In this document: one piece after another, positions 24,297 to 33,182 of the stretch
How positions within the stretch are numbered: the first letter of the stretch is position 1
How the letters are laid out: the number at the start of each line of letters is the position of its first letter
Source of the DNA: Bradyrhizobium sp. sBnM-33
Lineage (GTDB): Bacteria; Pseudomonadota; Alphaproteobacteria; Rhizobiales; Xanthobacteraceae
DNA length: 64,000 nucleotides
Direction of reading: 5' to 3'
NCBI RefSeq assembly: GCF_032917945.1
Contig: NZ_CP136624.1
Location: 3,472,001-3,536,000, forward strand
Made by a program: the position numbers and the translations under genes
Notes under the pieces: generated by a model
Seen by the model: only the letters and a program-made list of their open reading frames with translations
What the model was told of the DNA's origin: nothing
Databases searched by the model: none

Positions 24297-25868
24297 ATGC
24301 CGATTGCGATACGCGCCGCGCAAAGTTTGAGCCGGCGTCAATGGCTGGTCCGCTCCGCGGCAACATGTGCCGTCGCCGGTCTCGGCAGCCTCGCCAGACC
24401 CTATCTCAGCCGCGCCGCGGATCGGCCGCTCATCACCAGCGGCATTCAATCGGGCGACGTCTCGGCCAACACCGCCGTGATCTGGGCGCGCGCCGACCGC
24501 GCGGCGCGGATGCAGGTCGAATGTTCGGCCAGCGAAGATTTCAAGACCATCATTGGCACGGCTTCGGCCGACGCGTTGCCGGATGCCGATTTCACCTCGA
24601 AAGTTCTGCTCGACGGATTGCCGCCGGGACAGGATATTTTCTATCGCGTGCAGTTTGAAAGCGAGCCGGGGGTCGCTGGCGAGGCGCAGGTCGGGCATTT
24701 CCGCACCGCGCCCACAGCGCGCAGCTCGGTGTCGTTCGCCTGGTCGGGCGATACCACGGGGCAGGGCTGGGGCATCGACGAAAGCCGCGGCGGCATGCGG
24801 ACTTACGGCACCATGCTCAACAACCGTCCGGACTTCTTCATCCATTGCGGCGACCACATCTATGCGGACTGCCCGGTGGAGCGGGAACTGAAGCTGCCCG
24901 ACGGCGGGCTCTGGCGAAACCTTGTCACCGAGGAAAAGTCCGTCGTCGCCGAAACGCTCGCGCAATTCCGCGGCAACTACAAATACAACTGGCTCGACCA
25001 AAACTTTCGCGCGTTCCATGCAGCCGTGCCCGTGTTCTCGCAATGGGACGATCACGAGGTGACGAACGACTGGGCTCCGATCGCCCCGGCCGACGCGAGC
25101 GGCTATGCCGAGGCCGGTACCTCGCATCTGGTGGCGCGGGCGCGCCGCGCGTTCCATGAATTCATGCCGATGCGCGCGACGCCCGCGCAGGACGGCCGCA
25201 TCTATCGCAGGATCGCCTACGGTCCGCTGCTCGATGTCTTCATGATCGACATGCGCAGCTACCGCGATTCCACGTTGAACAGGCGCGACGACCACAGCGA
25301 CACCTGCATTCTCGGCGCGACGCAACTGGCCTGGTTGAAGCGCGAGCTGGTGGCTTCCGACGCCACCTGGAAGGTGATCGCGGCCGACATGCCGATCGGC
25401 TTGATCAGCGAGGACGCGATTGCGCTCGGCGACGGTCCGCCGGAGCGGCGCGAGCACGAGATCGCCGATTTGCTGTCGTTCATGAAACGCGCTGGCATCC
25501 GCAACACAGTCTGGCTGACCGCCGACATGCACTACACAGCCGCCCATCACTACGATCCGAACCGCGCGATCTATCAGGACTTTGAGCCGTTCTGGGAATT
25601 CGTCTCCGGCCCGCTGCATGCGGGCACCTGGGCGCCGGCCCCGCTCGACAACACCTTCGGCCCGAAAGCGATGTTCCAGAAGGGCTGCAGCGGCGAGAAT
25701 CTTGCCCCGTGTTTCGGTATGCAGTTTTTTGGTCGCGTCGACATCGACGGCAAGACCGAAGTGATGACGGTGACGTTAAAGGACGTCGACAATCGCGACC
25801 TGTGGTCGGTCGATATCGAGCCCCGTCCGGATGCACGGCCGGGCCAGATCATGGCGCAGCACATCTGA
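24297..25868 (+). CDS. PhoD-family alkaline phosphatase/phosphodiesterase
   Basis: 523-residue exported metallophosphoesterase. The leader SLSRRQWLVRSAATCAVAGLG is a Tat signal. The N-terminal beta domain (LITSGIQSGDVSANTAVIWARADR) is followed by the catalytic part with metal ligands in AWSGDTTGQGWG, HCGDHIYAD, WDDHEVTNDW, DMRSYRD and LTADMHYTAAHHYD. PhoD enzymes use Ca and Fe and release phosphate from mono- and diesters in the periplasm or outside. It stands alone between a repeat and a 366-base gap; no pho box was recognised. Confidence 0.9.
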   Translation: MPIAIRAAQSLSRRQWLVRSAATCAVAGLGSLARPYLSRAADRPLITSGIQSGDVSANTAVIWARADRAARMQVECSASEDFKTIIGTASADALPDADFTSKVLLDGLPPGQDIFYRVQFESEPGVAGEAQVGHFRTAPTARSSVSFAWSGDTTGQGWGIDESRGGMRTYGTMLNNRPDFFIHCGDHIYADCPVERELKLPDGGLWRNLVTEEKSVVAETLAQFRGNYKYNWLDQNFRAFHAAVPVFSQWDDHEVTNDWAPIAPADASGYAEAGTSHLVARARRAFHEFMPMRATPAQDGRIYRRIAYGPLLDVFMIDMRSYRDSTLNRRDDHSDTCILGATQLAWLKRELVASDATWKVIAADMPIGLISEDAIALGDGPPERREHEIADLLSFMKRAGIRNTVWLTADMHYTAAHHYDPNRAIYQDFEPFWEFVSGPLHAGTWAPAPLDNTFGPKAMFQKGCSGENLAPCFGMQFFGRVDIDGKTEVMTVTLKDVDNRDLWSVDIEPRPDARPGQIMAQHI

Positions 25869-26234
25869 GGCGACGTCCTGAGGGCGTACCAGCAGATCGC
25901 CGCCGACCACGATTAGCTCGGAGAGGGCGATGATCAGCCCCCGAGCACGGTGGCAAACGCCCTTACCATCGCACCCCTGACTTGGTCCTGATTTCCATTC
26001 GCGCGGCGATCTCCAAACGTCAATTTCGCTTAGTGAAATAGCTGGAGCGTCGCGCATTGGCTTAACGCGACGAAAAGCCAACCGCGGCCTTGCCCGAGGA
26101 CAGGCGTTGTGCAAATCCCCGCCTCGAGCCGGGCTTGCGGATTCATTCTTTTCCGCTGGCCGGAATTCGGGTTTTCGCTACACACGGGCGCGGCTCCAGT
26201 CCATACTGGATCGCATCAAAGGGAGGTCTTTCAA
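25869..26234. other. Gene-free gap of 366 bases before the thiolase gene
   Basis: Short frames on both strands run through here but none has a start, ribosome site and family similarity together. The stretch near 26040-26060 is somewhat AT-rich and may hold the thiolase promoter, and GGGAGG at 26221 is the thiolase ribosome site. Whether the left part is a gene remnant cannot be told. Confidence 0.5.
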
Positions 26235-27407
26235 ATGCGTGAAGCTGTCATCGTTTCCTATGCACGTACGGGGTTGGCAAAGTCCGGCCGCGGCGGGTTC
26301 AACATCACCCCGCCGATGTCGCTGGCGGCCCACGCCATCAAGCACGCCGTGGAACGCGCCGGCGTCGAGAAGGAGTATGTCGAGGACTGCTATCTCGGTA
26401 ACTGCGCGCACGGTGCGCCCAATATCGGTCGCCAGGCTGCGTTGCTCGCGGGCCTGCCGAAGTCGACCGCCGGCGTCTCGGTGAACCGTTTTTGCTCGTC
26501 GGGCCTTCAGACCATCGCGATGGCCGCCAACTCGATCCGCTCTGACGGTGCCGACTGCATCGTGGCGGGCGGCGTCGAAAGCATCTCGATCCCCGGCGGT
26601 GGCTCGCCCAAGGAATCGATCGATCCGGACCTGCTCAAGGTCGCCCCTGACATCTTCATGGCGATGATCGACACCGCCGATATCGTTGCCGAGCGCTACA
26701 AGGTCAGCCGCGAATATCAGGACGAGTATTCACTGGAATCGCAGCGCCGCATGGCGGCCGCGCAGCAGGCCAACAAGTTCAAGGACGAAATCGTCCCTAT
26801 GAAGACCAAGATGAAGGTGGTCGACAAGCAGACCAAGGCGGAGAGCATTGTCGATTACGTCGTCGACCGTGACGAATGCAACCGTCCCGACACGACGATG
26901 GAAGGTCTTGCCAAGCTCGAGCCGGTCAAGGGCCCGGGCAAATACGTCACCGCCGGCAACGCCAGCCAGCTCTCGGACGGCGCCGCCGCCGTGGTGCTAA
27001 TGGAAGCCAAGGACGCCGAGAAGCGCGGCCTCAATCCGATGGGCCGCTTCGTCGCCTGGGCCTCCGCGGGCTGCGAGCCGGACGAGATGGGCATCGGCCC
27101 GATCTACGCCGTGCCGAAGCTGTTGAAGCGCCATGGCCTGAAGATCGACGACATCGATCTCTGGGAGCTGAATGAAGCCTTCGCCAGCCAGTGCCTCTAT
27201 TCCCGCGACAAGCTCGGCATCGATCCCGAGAAGTACAACGTCAATGGCGGCTCGATCGCGATCGGCCATCCCTTCGGCATGACCGGTGCGCGTCTCACCG
27301 GCCACATCCTGCAGGAAGGCCGCCGGCGCAAGGCCAAGTGGGGCGTCGTCACGATGTGCATCGGCGGCGGCCAAGGCGGCGCCGGCCTGTTCGAGATCTA
27401 CAGCTAA
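26235..27407 (+). CDS. Thiolase family protein (acetyl-CoA acyltransferase)
   Basis: 390-residue thiolase that condenses or cleaves acyl-CoAs. I chose the ATG at 26235 ([18 protein letters not shown]) because GGGAGG lies 8 bases before it. Seen: the nucleophilic Cys in [33 protein letters not shown] with the catalytic His, and the second Cys in [15 protein letters not shown]. The pattern fits beta-oxidation or acetoacetyl-CoA thiolases. It stands as a single gene with its own terminator. Confidence 0.93.
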   Translation: MREAVIVSYARTGLAKSGRGGFNITPPMSLAAHAIKHAVERAGVEKEYVEDCYLGNCAHGAPNIGRQAALLAGLPKSTAGVSVNRFCSSGLQTIAMAANSIRSDGADCIVAGGVESISIPGGGSPKESIDPDLLKVAPDIFMAMIDTADIVAERYKVSREYQDEYSLESQRRMAAAQQANKFKDEIVPMKTKMKVVDKQTKAESIVDYVVDRDECNRPDTTMEGLAKLEPVKGPGKYVTAGNASQLSDGAAAVVLMEAKDAEKRGLNPMGRFVAWASAGCEPDEMGIGPIYAVPKLLKRHGLKIDDIDLWELNEAFASQCLYSRDKLGIDPEKYNVNGGSIAIGHPFGMTGARLTGHILQEGRRRKAKWGVVTMCIGGGQGGAGLFEIYS

Positions 27408-27451
27408 GATCGTCGAACGCAGCGAACAGCAAAAAGAAGCAAGCAAAAGAG

Positions 27452-27476
27452 AATGGCCCCGCGAGGGGCCATTTTC
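27452..27476 (+). terminator. Rho-independent terminator after the thiolase gene
   Basis: ATGGCCCC-GCGA-GGGGCCAT is a perfect 8-bp stem with a tetraloop followed by TTTTCC, 45 bases after the thiolase stop. Confidence 0.85.
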
Positions 27477-27560
27477 CGTTCTTGGCGTTCGAACGAGCAC
27501 GCGCTCGGACGCGATCCGGAAGCGACCGGGATCGCATCAAGAAACGGCTCAAACCAAAAC

Positions 27561-27600
27561 GGAGCCCGGCACTGAATTAATCAGAGCCGGGCTCCAGCAA
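27561..27600 (-). terminator. Rho-independent terminator for the His-rich peptide gene
   Basis: GGAGCCCGGC (27561-27570) and GCCGGGCTCC (27586-27595) form a perfect 10-bp stem with a 15-base loop; on the minus strand it is followed by GTTTTGGTTTG. It begins about 12 bases after the stop of the gene ending at 27608. Confidence 0.75.
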
Positions 27601-27607
27601 TGCTACG

Positions 27608-27835
27608 TCAGTAACGATACTTCTTGATGACCACGGTCTTGTGGCGGTGACCGTGCCGATGCCCGCGATGCCAACCGCGGTCGCGCCGGAATTCGGCACG
27701 CGCACCGTGATGGTGGTGATGGTGACCCGTGTGGTAGCTACGCTTCTTGATCACGACGGTCTCGGCGCTTGCGATTGACGGAGCTGCGATGACGAGTGCG
27801 CCGAGTGCCGCAATGACGTATCCAAGTTTCTTCAT
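27608..27835 (-). CDS. Small secreted His- and Arg-rich protein with a natural hexahistidine run
   Basis: 75 residues. The signal peptide MKKLGYVIAALGALVIAAP is cut near ASAE, leaving about 50 residues. The mature peptide begins TVVIKKRSY and ends TVVIKKYRY, so the same short strand frames the chain; between them are HTGHHHHHHG and a His/Arg block (GWHRGHRHGHRHK). Periplasmic binding of metal ions such as Ni, Cu or Zn is a fair inference, as is contact with acidic polymers. GAGGAGGATT precedes the ATG, and it has its own terminator, so it is likely a real, well-translated gene. Confidence 0.8.
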   Translation of the reverse strand: MKKLGYVIAALGALVIAAPSIASAETVVIKKRSYHTGHHHHHHGARAEFRRDRGWHRGHRHGHRHKTVVIKKYRY

Positions 27836-28155
27836 CCAATCCTCCTCAATTGAGCGAAGATAAAACAGGAGATGATGAGGAACGTTCCCGCCGAATTGCA
27901 GGAGAATTCTGAACGCTTGTTCAGATGCCGATGACGATCAGCGCGCTGAATTCTGATTGTCGGATCGATTCCACCGCGCCCTGCGCATCCCGGTTGTTGC
28001 AGCGCAAGCGCCGGAGCCAGCAAGCCGCACGCCCATCGGAAGATCGGCGAGGCGGCTATTCGTTTCTGCGTGGGCCGGCGCGACGCTGCTTGCGGAATGC
28101 CAACGCTCGGCGCATCATCTCCTCCATAAAAAATCAACTCAGGGGGAAGGTTGCC

Positions 28156-29436
28156 ATGAGCGAGGTTTCACGCCGTCATTTTCTGAGTCTGGCAGGCTCG
28201 GCCGCGGTCGCGGCGATATCGGGCCCTGCTGTCGCCGCGATGGGACCGAACGACAAGTTCGACCTCGTGATCAAGGGCGGCGACGTGCTGGATCCCAGCC
28301 AGTCGCTCAAAGGCAAGCGCGACATCGGCATTCGCTGGGGCGTGATCGAGGCCATCGAGAACGAGATTCCAGCCGCGCGTGCCGCGAAGACCATCGATGC
28401 CTCAGGCAAGCTGGTGACGCCCGGCCTGATCGATCTGCATTCCCACGTTTACCCCTATGGTTCGGCCATCGGCATTCCGGCCGACGAATTGGTGCAGGCG
28501 CAGGCCACCACCACAGTGGTGTCGGCGGGTGACGCCGGCGTCAACAATCTCGCCGCGCTGCGCCGCTACATCGTGGCGCAATCGCGGGCGCGGATTTACG
28601 CCTTCGTTCACATCGCCAACAACGGCCTGTCCGGATTTCCTATCCCCGAGCTCTACAACATCGACTATGCGCAGGTGGATGCCTGCGCGATGGCGCTGGC
28701 GGAAAATCCGGACTTCCTGCTCGGCGTGAAGGTCAGGATGTCCGAGAACGTCATCGCCAGGCATGGCCTCGAGCCGCTGAAGCGCAGCATCAAGGCCTGC
28801 GAGATGTGCGGCTGGCCGGCCAAGATGATGGTCCATATCGGCGGCGTCGAGACCAAGGAGTTGATGTCACAAATTCTCGATCTGATGCGGCCGGGCGACG
28901 TGCTGACGCATGCCTATTCCGGCGCTCCGAACATCGGCGGCGTCTTCACCAATATCGTGCAGGATGGCAAGCTGTTGCCGGCGGCGCTATCAGCCAAGCA
29001 GCGTGGCGTGATGTTCGATGTCGGCCATGGCGGCGGCAGTTTCGATTTCACGGTGGCGGAGGTGGCGCTTCCCGGCGGCTGCACGCCCGATACGATCTCC
29101 TCCGACATCCACGTCTTCTCCGGCAATTCGCCGGGCATGCCGTATTTGCCGAATGTCATGAGCAAGTTCATCACGCTCGGCTTGTCGCTGGAGCAGGTGG
29201 TGGCGGCGGCGACCATAACGCCGGCCAAGATCATCAACCGCGCACCGAAAATCGGCACGCTGCAGATCGGCGCGCCTGGCGACGTCGCAATCCTGGAACT
29301 GGTGGAGGGGCAGACCTCGTTCGTCGACACCCGCAACAACAAGCGCGAGGGCAAGCTGTTGCTCAAGCCGGTGCAGACCGTGATCAACGGCGTGCCGTTC
29401 GGCCGGCCCTACCAGGCGCCATTCGCGGTTCGGTAG
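28156..29436 (+). CDS. Exported amidohydrolase/deacetylase family protein
   Basis: 426 residues from the ATG at 28156 (MSEVSRRHFLSLAGSAAVAA), which gives a clean Tat leader; GGGGGAAGG lies just before. The body is a metal-dependent amidohydrolase: KLVTPGLIDLHSHVYPYGS (HxH metal pair), MMVHIGGV, VLTHAYSGAPN, FDVGHGGGSF, SSDIHVFSGN with the late Asp, and the closing APGDVAILELVEG of the small beta domain. It resembles the deacetylase/D-aminoacylase-like group; a Tat leader on such an enzyme is uncommon and suggests periplasmic action on an N-acyl compound. Substrate unknown. Confidence 0.87.
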   Translation: MSEVSRRHFLSLAGSAAVAAISGPAVAAMGPNDKFDLVIKGGDVLDPSQSLKGKRDIGIRWGVIEAIENEIPAARAAKTIDASGKLVTPGLIDLHSHVYPYGSAIGIPADELVQAQATTTVVSAGDAGVNNLAALRRYIVAQSRARIYAFVHIANNGLSGFPIPELYNIDYAQVDACAMALAENPDFLLGVKVRMSENVIARHGLEPLKRSIKACEMCGWPAKMMVHIGGVETKELMSQILDLMRPGDVLTHAYSGAPNIGGVFTNIVQDGKLLPAALSAKQRGVMFDVGHGGGSFDFTVAEVALPGGCTPDTISSDIHVFSGNSPGMPYLPNVMSKFITLGLSLEQVVAAATITPAKIINRAPKIGTLQIGAPGDVAILELVEGQTSFVDTRNNKREGKLLLKPVQTVINGVPFGRPYQAPFAVR

Positions 29437-29446
29437 CTCGGCCCAT

Positions 29447-30325
29447 TCACTTTGATAGCCGCTGCGCGCGGCTATCGCCGACGATGTCGGCAATGACTGC
29501 GCCCATCACCAGGGCGCCGCCGGCGAGGACCCGGAGTGTGGGCACCTCGCCGAATCCCACCCATATCCAGAACGGCATCAGCGGCGTCTCCAGCGTCGAG
29601 ATCAGGGCCGCCTGACCGGATGGCAGCAGGCGCGAGCCGAGGAAAAACAGTGTGAGGCCCAGGGCGACCTGAAAGCATCCGAACATCGCAAGGATGAACA
29701 GGTCGAACCCGGTTATCGCAGCTATTCCGTGGGCGAAGGGAATGCTGATAGCGCTGCCCAGGATGTTCGACATCGCTGCAGCGGCGACCATCGATGTATT
29801 CTTGTGCCGCCGTACCATGACTGTCATCGCAGCGATCGCAAGCGCCATGAAGCAGGCGAGGGCGATACCGAGGATGTCGGAACCGGCGCGTGCGTTACCG
29901 ACGATGATCATGACGCCGCAGAGCGCCACGATGCTCGCCAGCATGGTTCGCGGTTGGGGGATTTCCCGCAGCCATATCCAGGCAAGCGCAGCTGCGAGGA
30001 AGGGGCCTGTCGCAATGATGATGGCTACGTTCGATACATCCGTGAGCTGTAGGGAAGGGATGAAGGCGATCATCGCCAATGTCGAAAACGACGCGACAAG
30101 CCAGCCGTTCTTGTCAATCCTGGTCAGGTCCCGCAGGCCGGCACGACCTTGCAACAGCACCATCAAGACCACGATCAGGCCGCCGCCGAACAATCCGCGC
30201 CAAAACAGGATGGTCCAGGAATCATAGGGAAGCAGCCGCGTGAAGAATGGCGCCGTGCTCCAGGCGATGGCGGCGGCGACCACGAGGGCGATGCCCAAGC
30301 GTTGCTGAGAGCGCGCTTCCCCCAT
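29447..30325 (-). CDS. DMT-family (EamA) transporter
   Basis: 292-residue inner-membrane protein with ten hydrophobic segments arranged as two EamA repeats: LVVAAAIAWSTAPFFTRLLPYDSWTILFWRGLFGG at the start of repeat one and MALAIAAMTVMVRRH in repeat two, with the C-terminal PSGQAALISTLETPLMPFWIWVGFGEVPT typical of the family. Members export amino acids or metabolites. It lies 6 bases downstream of the FAD monooxygenase gene on the same strand, so the two are probably co-transcribed; it is convergent with the amidohydrolase. Confidence 0.9.
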   Translation of the reverse strand: MGEARSQQRLGIALVVAAAIAWSTAPFFTRLLPYDSWTILFWRGLFGGGLIVVLMVLLQGRAGLRDLTRIDKNGWLVASFSTLAMIAFIPSLQLTDVSNVAIIIATGPFLAAALAWIWLREIPQPRTMLASIVALCGVMIIVGNARAGSDILGIALACFMALAIAAMTVMVRRHKNTSMVAAAAMSNILGSAISIPFAHGIAAITGFDLFILAMFGCFQVALGLTLFFLGSRLLPSGQAALISTLETPLMPFWIWVGFGEVPTLRVLAGGALVMGAVIADIVGDSRAQRLSK

Positions 30326-30331
30326 GGGCGG

Positions 30332-31981
30332 TCAACCCGGACCGAGTTTGGAGCCTCGGCCGAGCAGCTTGTCGACGAGGTGCGCGGGATCGTTAGGGAT
30401 CGCGTCGCCCCGCCAGGCGACGTGCTGGTCGGTGCGCGCAAGGATGAGTTTGTAGCCCGGAGGCTGGGCCTCGCCGGCGGGGACGTCGACGACCGCAAAC
30501 GGTACGTCGTTGTCGCGCATCACGTCGGCCAAGCGCGCAACCGCAACGTCCGGATCGTAGCGCAAAAGTGTGTAGCCCGGACCCAACGCATCATAGACGG
30601 GCCGTCCGTCCGGCAGCTTCGCGAACGGAAGCCGGCACCCCGGCGTCGACGACGGCTTGAAATCCGCCATGGTAAAACCCGGATGCTCCGCGCCGTCATA
30701 GGCGATGATCGGGGAGCGGTCGTAGAAGTACCCAAAGTTGAGGCCGGCACAGCAATATTGCTGCACGTTCAAATCATAGGCCGCTTGCCCGACCTGCTTG
30801 CGGACGGCGTCGCCCTCAGGCCCCGGCTGCTCGATTTCATCGGGAACGGTGCGGCGCTGGCTCAGCACCTTGCCCGCCATCTCCATCGCAAAGCGGGATA
30901 CCTGCTCGGTGATGGGAAGGCGCTCGGCTTCATAGGCGTCGAGGATGGCAATGTCGGCCCAACCCTGCAGATAGGCGGCGAGCAGCCATGCGAGGTTGGT
31001 CGCGTCCGCAATCCCCGCATTCATGCCGTAGCCGGCATAGGGCATCCACAGATGGGCGGCGTCGCCGCAGATGAAGGCGCGTCCCTTGCGAAACCGGTCG
31101 GCGACAAGGCGGCGGCCGACCCAGTCCTCCTTACTCAGAATCTCATACTCGAAATCGGGGCCGACGCCGAGAATGGCGCGGATCGAGGCGTCGCGATCGA
31201 CGGATTCGAAGGTCTCATCCTCGCGATTGAGGTGATTGTGAATCAGCCATTTTTCCCGGCCGTCGATCGCGACCACAGTGCCACAGCGCCGCGGATTGAG
31301 CGACAGCGTCATCCAGGCGGGCCGGTCCATCAGGCCGAGCAGGGCGGGCGCGCGGATGTAGGTCGACTGCACGCGCTGGATGATCGGCGTTCCCTGCAGA
31401 TTGGCGTCGATCGCCTTGCGAACCAGCGAACGCGCCCCATCGCAGCCGACGATGAAGTCGGCATGGACCTGGGAGGCGGTCCCGGTGTCGAGGTTGCGGA
31501 CAGTCGCAACGATGCCGTCCTGGGCTTCGCTGAAATCCTCGAACGCGGTGCGGTTCAGAATCTGTAGCCCGTCAATACTAGTAGCGTGGGCGAACAGCAC
31601 GGGTTCCATATAGATCTGGTTGATGCGATGCGGCGGCTCGGCGGTCGGCCAATCGGTATCCGGCCCGCCGGTGGCGGTATAGCGATCGCGTCGGCAGGGA
31701 ATGAGGATACGCGAGAGCTCGATGCCGGTTGCCGTGGTGCGGTAGGAGCAGTCGTTGGGGTAGTCGGCCGGCAGGCCGGCATCGCGCAGCTTCTGCGCCA
31801 GGCCGAGCCTTCGGTAGATCTCCATCGATCGTGACGAGACGTGATTGCATTTCACGCTCGGCGGCTCGCCGGCGGCGCGTATTTCTATGACAGCGACGGA
31901 TATTCCCCGCGATGCGAGGTCCATCGCCAAAGTGAGACCAACCGGACCGCCGCCGACCACGAGAACGCTGGTCTTCACCAT
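30332..31981 (-). CDS. FAD-dependent aromatic-ring-type monooxygenase
   Basis: 549 residues from the ATG at 31981 (MVKTSVLVVGGGPVGLTLAM), preferred because AGGCGG stands 8 bases before it; an ATG at 32026 would add 15 residues without a ribosome site. Class A flavoprotein monooxygenase of the PheA/TfdB/MhpA type: GGGPVG dinucleotide fold at the start, GCDGARSLVRKAI (DG motif), and GRAFICGDAAHLWMPYAGYGMNAGIADATNLAW (GD motif), then a thioredoxin-like C-terminal part. Such enzymes hydroxylate phenols or related rings with NAD(P)H and O2. It is divergent from the TctC-like gene, which may supply an aromatic substrate (inference). Confidence 0.9.
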   Translation of the reverse strand: MVKTSVLVVGGGPVGLTLAMDLASRGISVAVIEIRAAGEPPSVKCNHVSSRSMEIYRRLGLAQKLRDAGLPADYPNDCSYRTTATGIELSRILIPCRRDRYTATGGPDTDWPTAEPPHRINQIYMEPVLFAHATSIDGLQILNRTAFEDFSEAQDGIVATVRNLDTGTASQVHADFIVGCDGARSLVRKAIDANLQGTPIIQRVQSTYIRAPALLGLMDRPAWMTLSLNPRRCGTVVAIDGREKWLIHNHLNREDETFESVDRDASIRAILGVGPDFEYEILSKEDWVGRRLVADRFRKGRAFICGDAAHLWMPYAGYGMNAGIADATNLAWLLAAYLQGWADIAILDAYEAERLPITEQVSRFAMEMAGKVLSQRRTVPDEIEQPGPEGDAVRKQVGQAAYDLNVQQYCCAGLNFGYFYDRSPIIAYDGAEHPGFTMADFKPSSTPGCRLPFAKLPDGRPVYDALGPGYTLLRYDPDVAVARLADVMRDNDVPFAVVDVPAGEAQPPGYKLILARTDQHVAWRGDAIPNDPAHLVDKLLGRGSKLGPG

Positions 31982-32062
31982 GTCACTTGCCGCCTTGTCG
32001 CTTGCTGGGTTGAGACGATCATGCATTACTAAGCGCCACAGAGATCATCGGGGGGACCCTCA

Positions 32063-33049
32063 ATGTTTCCGTCGATCCGGGAAGGCATGATCCGCGCCCT
32101 TGTTGTTGTTTTGTTGCTATTGTTGTCGGCGATTGAAGCAGCAAACGCATATCCTGATCAACCCATCAAGATCATCGTGACGTTTCCGCCCGGCGGCAGT
32201 GCCGATATCGTGATCCGCGCCCTGCAGCCGCTGCTTTCGGAAACGCTGCGTCAGCCCGTTGTCATCGAGAACAGGGCGGGCGCGGGCGGCAATATCGGGA
32301 TCGGCGCGGTGGCGCAGGCGGCGCCTGATGGCTATACGCTCGGCGTGGCCGCAGCCGGCGTGCTGACCGTCAATCCGCATCTCAACCGGGCGGCGATGGC
32401 ATTCGATCCGATCAAGGATCTGGCGCCGGTCACCTTGCTGGCGGAAATCCCGTTCGTGCTGGTGTCTTCGCAACAATCGGCTATTGCCTCGGTCGCCGAT
32501 CTCATTGCCAAGGCCAAGGCTCAAACGGCGGGTCTGTCGATCGGCCATGGCGGCAACGGAACGGCGATGCACCTGACCTCGGCCTTGTTCAACCAGAAGG
32601 CCGGTGTCGGAATTCAGTTGATCGCCTATCGCGGCACCGCGCCGGCGACGACGGATGTTCTTGCCGGCCATGTCCCGCTGGCCGTGCTGGATATCCCTGC
32701 ATCAAAGCAATTGATCCACGATGGCAAGTTGAAGGCGCTCGGAGTCTCTGCCGCGAAACGCGTGGTCTTCCTGCCTGATGTTCCCACGCTGGCGGAGCAG
32801 GGCCTCTCCGGATTCGAAGCCGTCGGCTGGTTTGGCATCGTCGCGCCCGCCGGCACGCCGCCCGATATCGTCAAAACGCTGAATGCCGCCTTCGCGAAGG
32901 CGTTGAGCGATCCCGCGGCGATCGAGAAAATCCGCGTTCTCGGCGCCGAACCCGCGCCCACCTCGCCCGAGGCTTTTGCAAAATTCATCCAGAGCGAAAG
33001 CGTGAAATGGGGCAAGCTGATCGCCGAGGCCGGGATCAAGGCTGAATAG
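32063..33049 (+). CDS. Tripartite tricarboxylate transporter-type substrate-binding protein (TctC/Bug)
   Basis: 328-residue periplasmic receptor. A signal peptide (IRALVVVLLLLLSAIEAANA) is followed by the family start YPDQPIKIIVTFPPGGSADIV; other Bug marks are VVIENRAGAGGNIGIGAVAQAAPDGYTLG, FVLVSSQQSAIASVADLIA, and AYRGTAPATTDVLAGHV. GGGGGGACC precedes the first ATG; a second ATG at residue 9 is also possible. No TctA/TctB membrane genes are nearby, as is common for orphan Bug proteins. Ligands are usually carboxylates, including aromatic acids. Confidence 0.92.
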   Translation: MFPSIREGMIRALVVVLLLLLSAIEAANAYPDQPIKIIVTFPPGGSADIVIRALQPLLSETLRQPVVIENRAGAGGNIGIGAVAQAAPDGYTLGVAAAGVLTVNPHLNRAAMAFDPIKDLAPVTLLAEIPFVLVSSQQSAIASVADLIAKAKAQTAGLSIGHGGNGTAMHLTSALFNQKAGVGIQLIAYRGTAPATTDVLAGHVPLAVLDIPASKQLIHDGKLKALGVSAAKRVVFLPDVPTLAEQGLSGFEAVGWFGIVAPAGTPPDIVKTLNAAFAKALSDPAAIEKIRVLGAEPAPTSPEAFAKFIQSESVKWGKLIAEAGIKAE

Positions 33050-33182
33050 GACACCGGCCACAGCCTGCGGCCGGTTGATCAAATCAAATTGCGCCGCAGC
33101 CGACGCCGTTTGATCTCAATCAATGCGACGGCCTCCTTGCTTGGCGACGATATCGGGCAAGAGGATCGAACGTGGCACAGGC

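Noticed and set aside
24255..25619. 454-codon minus-strand open frame
   Set aside because: Antisense to PhoD, whose metal motifs and Tat leader are intact.
25776..26114. 112-codon minus-strand frame covering the gap after phoD
   Set aside because: It overlaps the phoD end, has no ribosome site, and no part resembles a known protein.
30149..31567. 472-codon plus-strand open frame
   Set aside because: Antisense to the FAD monooxygenase and DMT genes, with no recognisable domain.
33053..33075. Hairpin ACCGGCC-N9-GGCCGGT after the TctC-like gene as a terminator
   Set aside because: The stem is perfect but no T-run follows on either strand, so it is not called.
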